Source of the DNA: Gammaproteobacteria bacterium
GTDB lineage: Bacteria; Pseudomonadota; Gammaproteobacteria; Burkholderiales; Nitrosomonadaceae
Assembly: GCA_015709635.1 (NCBI GenBank)
Contig: CP054180.1
Span: 2,046,001-2,110,000, forward strand
Direction of reading: 5' to 3'
DNA: 64,000 nucleotides
Under the pieces are notes generated by a model that was not told the origin of the DNA, ran no database searches, and saw nothing but the letters and a program-made list of their open reading frames with translations. Positions 62,425 through 64,000 of this stretch are shown here, one piece after another; within the stretch, counting starts at the first letter, position 1; every line of letters begins with the position of its first letter. The translations under genes were made by a program, and so were the position numbers.

Positions 62425-62735
62425 AATTCACTCCATAAATTTAAGATTGCAACAAAAACCGGTTATTCGTACTACGCCGACAGTCAGCTTCAAGTCATTC
62501 ACTCTGCTACGCCACTTTAAATATGATTCAACCCAGAGATTCATCCACAACACCAACGTGCTTAATTATAGTTTTGTAAATCCTTAAGTACATAGAACAT
62601 TTCTCCCTTTTTATTAGTACATATGTACTAACAAAAAGGGAGAAATGTTCTTCGTGCCGGTAAATTTACAAGTGGATTTATGGATGAAATGCGCCGTCGG
62701 GTTTCATAAATGAGTCTCGTGAAAACTTGAAGCGC
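62425..62735. other. Intergenic region between pstB copy 2 and PEP-CTERM gene 2
   Basis: A 311-base gap with no coding sequence. It contains the 58-bp near-perfect palindrome described separately (62594-62651) and presumably the minus-strand promoter of the PEP-CTERM gene near 62560-62575, which has a TATAATTA segment. Confidence 0.5.
62594..62651. repeat. 58-bp near-perfect palindrome upstream of PEP-CTERM gene 2
   Basis: Two 29-base arms meeting at ATATG core ACATATGT. The left arm begins AGAACATTTCTCCCTTTTT and the right arm is its reverse complement with a single mismatch (A/G at arm position 20). It could form a long cruciform or hairpin, or be the operator of a dimeric regulator. A related but less perfect version lies upstream of PEP-CTERM gene 1 at about 61320-61396. 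Confidence 0.9.
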
Positions 62736-63515
62736 TTAACCGAACTTACCGGTAATATAATCTTCCGTCTCGCGCTTCCGGGGCTTGGTAAAAATCGTAT
62801 CGGTATCGCCAAACTCGATCAATTCGCCCAGATACATGTAAGCGGTATAGTCGGAAACACGAGCTGCTTGCTGCATGTTATGCGTCACAATCGCAATGGT
62901 GTAATCTTCCTTCAATTGGAAGATCAAATTTTCGATGCGCGCGGTGGAAATCGGATCGAGCGCTGAAGTCGGTTCATCGAACAGCACCACCTCGGGCTTC
63001 ACCGCGATCGTACGCGCAATACACAAGCGCTGTTGCTGACCACCGGAAAGACTGGTGCCGCTTTGATTCAATTTGTCCTTGACTTCCTCCCACAGTGCAG
63101 CTTTTTGTAGCGCCCATTCCACCCGTTCGGCCAATTCGTAACGATTGAGCGTTTCATACAATTTCACACCAAATGCCACATTATCGAAGATCGACATCGG
63201 AAATGGCGTTGGCTTCTGAAATACCATCCCCATTTTGGCACGCAAAATATTTAAATCCTGCGCCTTGTCGAGAATATTCGCGCCGTCCACCATGACTTCC
63301 CCTTTGGCGATCTGGCTCGGGTATAGTTGATACATGCGATTCAACGTGCGTAGCAGGGTCGATTTCCCGCAACCGGAAGGGCCGATGAAAGCCGTGATTT
63401 TATTTTTCTGAATCTGCATGCTGATCGACTTCAGCGCATGAAACGAATCGTAATAAAAATTCAAATTGTTAATGGTGATTTTTGCAATATCCGCCGGTGA
63501 ATGGTCGTCAGTCAT
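62736..63515 (-). CDS. pstB: Phosphate ABC transporter ATP-binding protein PstB (copy 2)
   Basis: A 259-residue ATPase, a second copy of PstB. Seen: LNFYYDSFHALKSISMQIQK, Walker A AFIGPSGCGKSTLLRTLNRM, FQKPTPFPMSIFDNVAFGVK, LSGGQQQRLCIARTIAVKPE, VLFDEPTSALDPISTARIEN and the same VTHNMQQAARVSDYTAYMYL segment as copy 1. It follows pstA copy 2 by 8 bases. ATG 63515 is chosen; the reading frame extends 33 codons further upstream into pstA. Confidence 0.95.
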   Translation of the reverse strand: MTDDHSPADIAKITINNLNFYYDSFHALKSISMQIQKNKITAFIGPSGCGKSTLLRTLNRMYQLYPSQIAKGEVMVDGANILDKAQDLNILRAKMGMVFQKPTPFPMSIFDNVAFGVKLYETLNRYELAERVEWALQKAALWEEVKDKLNQSGTSLSGGQQQRLCIARTIAVKPEVVLFDEPTSALDPISTARIENLIFQLKEDYTIAIVTHNMQQAARVSDYTAYMYLGELIEFGDTDTIFTKPRKRETEDYITGKFG

Positions 63516-63523
63516 TTTTGATT

Positions 63524-64000
63524 TCAGTTTAAAAGGTCGTTTTTGTGCAAGAAAAAGCGCGTCGCAATATTTAATCCAAGAACGCTCAGCGTGATCAACA
63601 ACGCACCGGTCCAAGCCAATTCCTGCCAGTATTCGTAAGGACTCATGGCAAATTGAAAAATGACGACGGGCAGATTCGCCATCGGGCGGTTCATATCCGC
63701 ATTCCAGAACTGATTGTTAAGCGCGGTAAACAACAAAGGCGCCGTTTCACCACTAATGCGCGCAACCGCCAATAAAATACCGGTCATGATGCCAACCCTG
63801 GAAGCGCGCCAAGTGACCAGCGTAACCACTTTCCAGTACGGCGCACCCAATGCGATCGCGGCCTCGCGCAAGCTATTGGGAATGAGCCGCAGCATATCTT
63901 CGGTGGTGCGCACGACAACCGGGATAACGATCAATGACAGTGCCAGTGCGCCGGCCCAGCCGGAAAAATGACCGACTTTGGCGACATAGATCGTATAAAC
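63524..64000 (-). CDS. pstA: Phosphate ABC transporter permease PstA (copy 2, partial)
   Basis: The C-terminal 158 residues of a PstA permease; the start is beyond the right edge. Seen: LIVIPVVVRTTEDMLRLIPN, SLREAAIALGAPYWKVVTLV (the EAA-like cytoplasmic loop), ILLAVARISGETAPLLFTAL, and two final helices. It belongs with the adjacent pstB copy. The PstA C-terminal half differs clearly from copy 1, so the two loci are not a recent duplication. Confidence 0.92.
   Translation of the reverse strand, partial: VYTIYVAKVGHFSGWAGALALSLIVIPVVVRTTEDMLRLIPNSLREAAIALGAPYWKVVTLVTWRASRVGIMTGILLAVARISGETAPLLFTALNNQFWNADMNRPMANLPVVIFQFAMSPYEYWQELAWTGALLITLSVLGLNIATRFFLHKNDLLN

Noticed and set aside
1..64000. 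CRISPR array, prophage, rRNA operon or secondary-metabolite cluster
   Set aside because: No regularly spaced repeats, phage structural genes, rRNA sequence or biosynthetic megaenzymes were seen in the window.

Overview
The window looks like the chromosome of a betaproteobacterial ammonia oxidiser (Nitrosomonadaceae, probably Nitrosomonas). The decisive evidence is a complete hydroxylamine-oxidation cluster at 54444-58708 (minus strand): octaheme hydroxylamine oxidoreductase (haoA), haoB, tetraheme cytochrome c554 (cycA) and the membrane tetraheme cM552 (cycB). A complete 14-subunit complex I operon, hopanoid synthesis genes and two Pst phosphate transporters fit an autotrophic nitrifier.

Layout. 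1-2734: a pteridine-reductase-like SDR (cut by the window edge), a divergent MidA-type methyltransferase and an HDOD protein. 2833-9632: hisC-B-H-A-F-I-E, a HIT protein and tatABC, all plus strand; hisG and hisD are not here. 9749-15131: a glycine-zipper envelope protein, the copper ATPase CopA, a CopZ-like chaperone and a PAS-GGDEF-EAL protein whose EAL domain looks impaired. 15224-20135: a hairpin terminator, an overlooked 35-residue membrane miniprotein, and an ABC exporter with a lipocalin-like secreted protein. 20271-23567: parvulin, a VapBC-like pair, a small membrane protein and an MsbA-like ABC exporter. 23550-28161 (minus): hpnG, squalene-hopene cyclase, an MlaA lipoprotein and an ExbB/TolQ-type protein with no visible partner. 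28520-34933: xseA, a DUF423 protein, a small periplasmic protein, dsbB, xerD, ogt and htpG.

35163-51208 (minus) is one block, tpiA-secG-tRNA-Leu(GAG)-nuoABCDEFGHIJKLMN. 51448-54183 (minus) is pstC-pstA-pstB without pstS. The hao cluster follows, bounded by a strong terminator (54373-54406) and preceded by a good sigma70-like promoter (58883-58911), then rpsT. 59651-62735 is accessory: a truncated IS256-type transposase and a tandem duplication of a PEP-CTERM protein gene with its flanking control regions, including a 58-bp near-perfect palindrome. The window ends in a second pst operon (pstB preceded by partial pstA).

How the genes work together. HAO oxidises hydroxylamine in the periplasm and passes electrons through c554 and cM552 to the quinone pool; in nitrifiers complex I is thought to run partly in reverse to make NADH. 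Tat, DsbB and parvulin serve envelope protein folding and export. Hopanoid and MlaA genes concern membrane lipid composition. I see no CRISPR array, prophage or unmistakable new multi-gene system. The most unusual items are the duplicated PEP-CTERM unit with its palindrome, the acidic tail on CycB, the 35-aa membrane protein and the two Pst loci on either side of hao.
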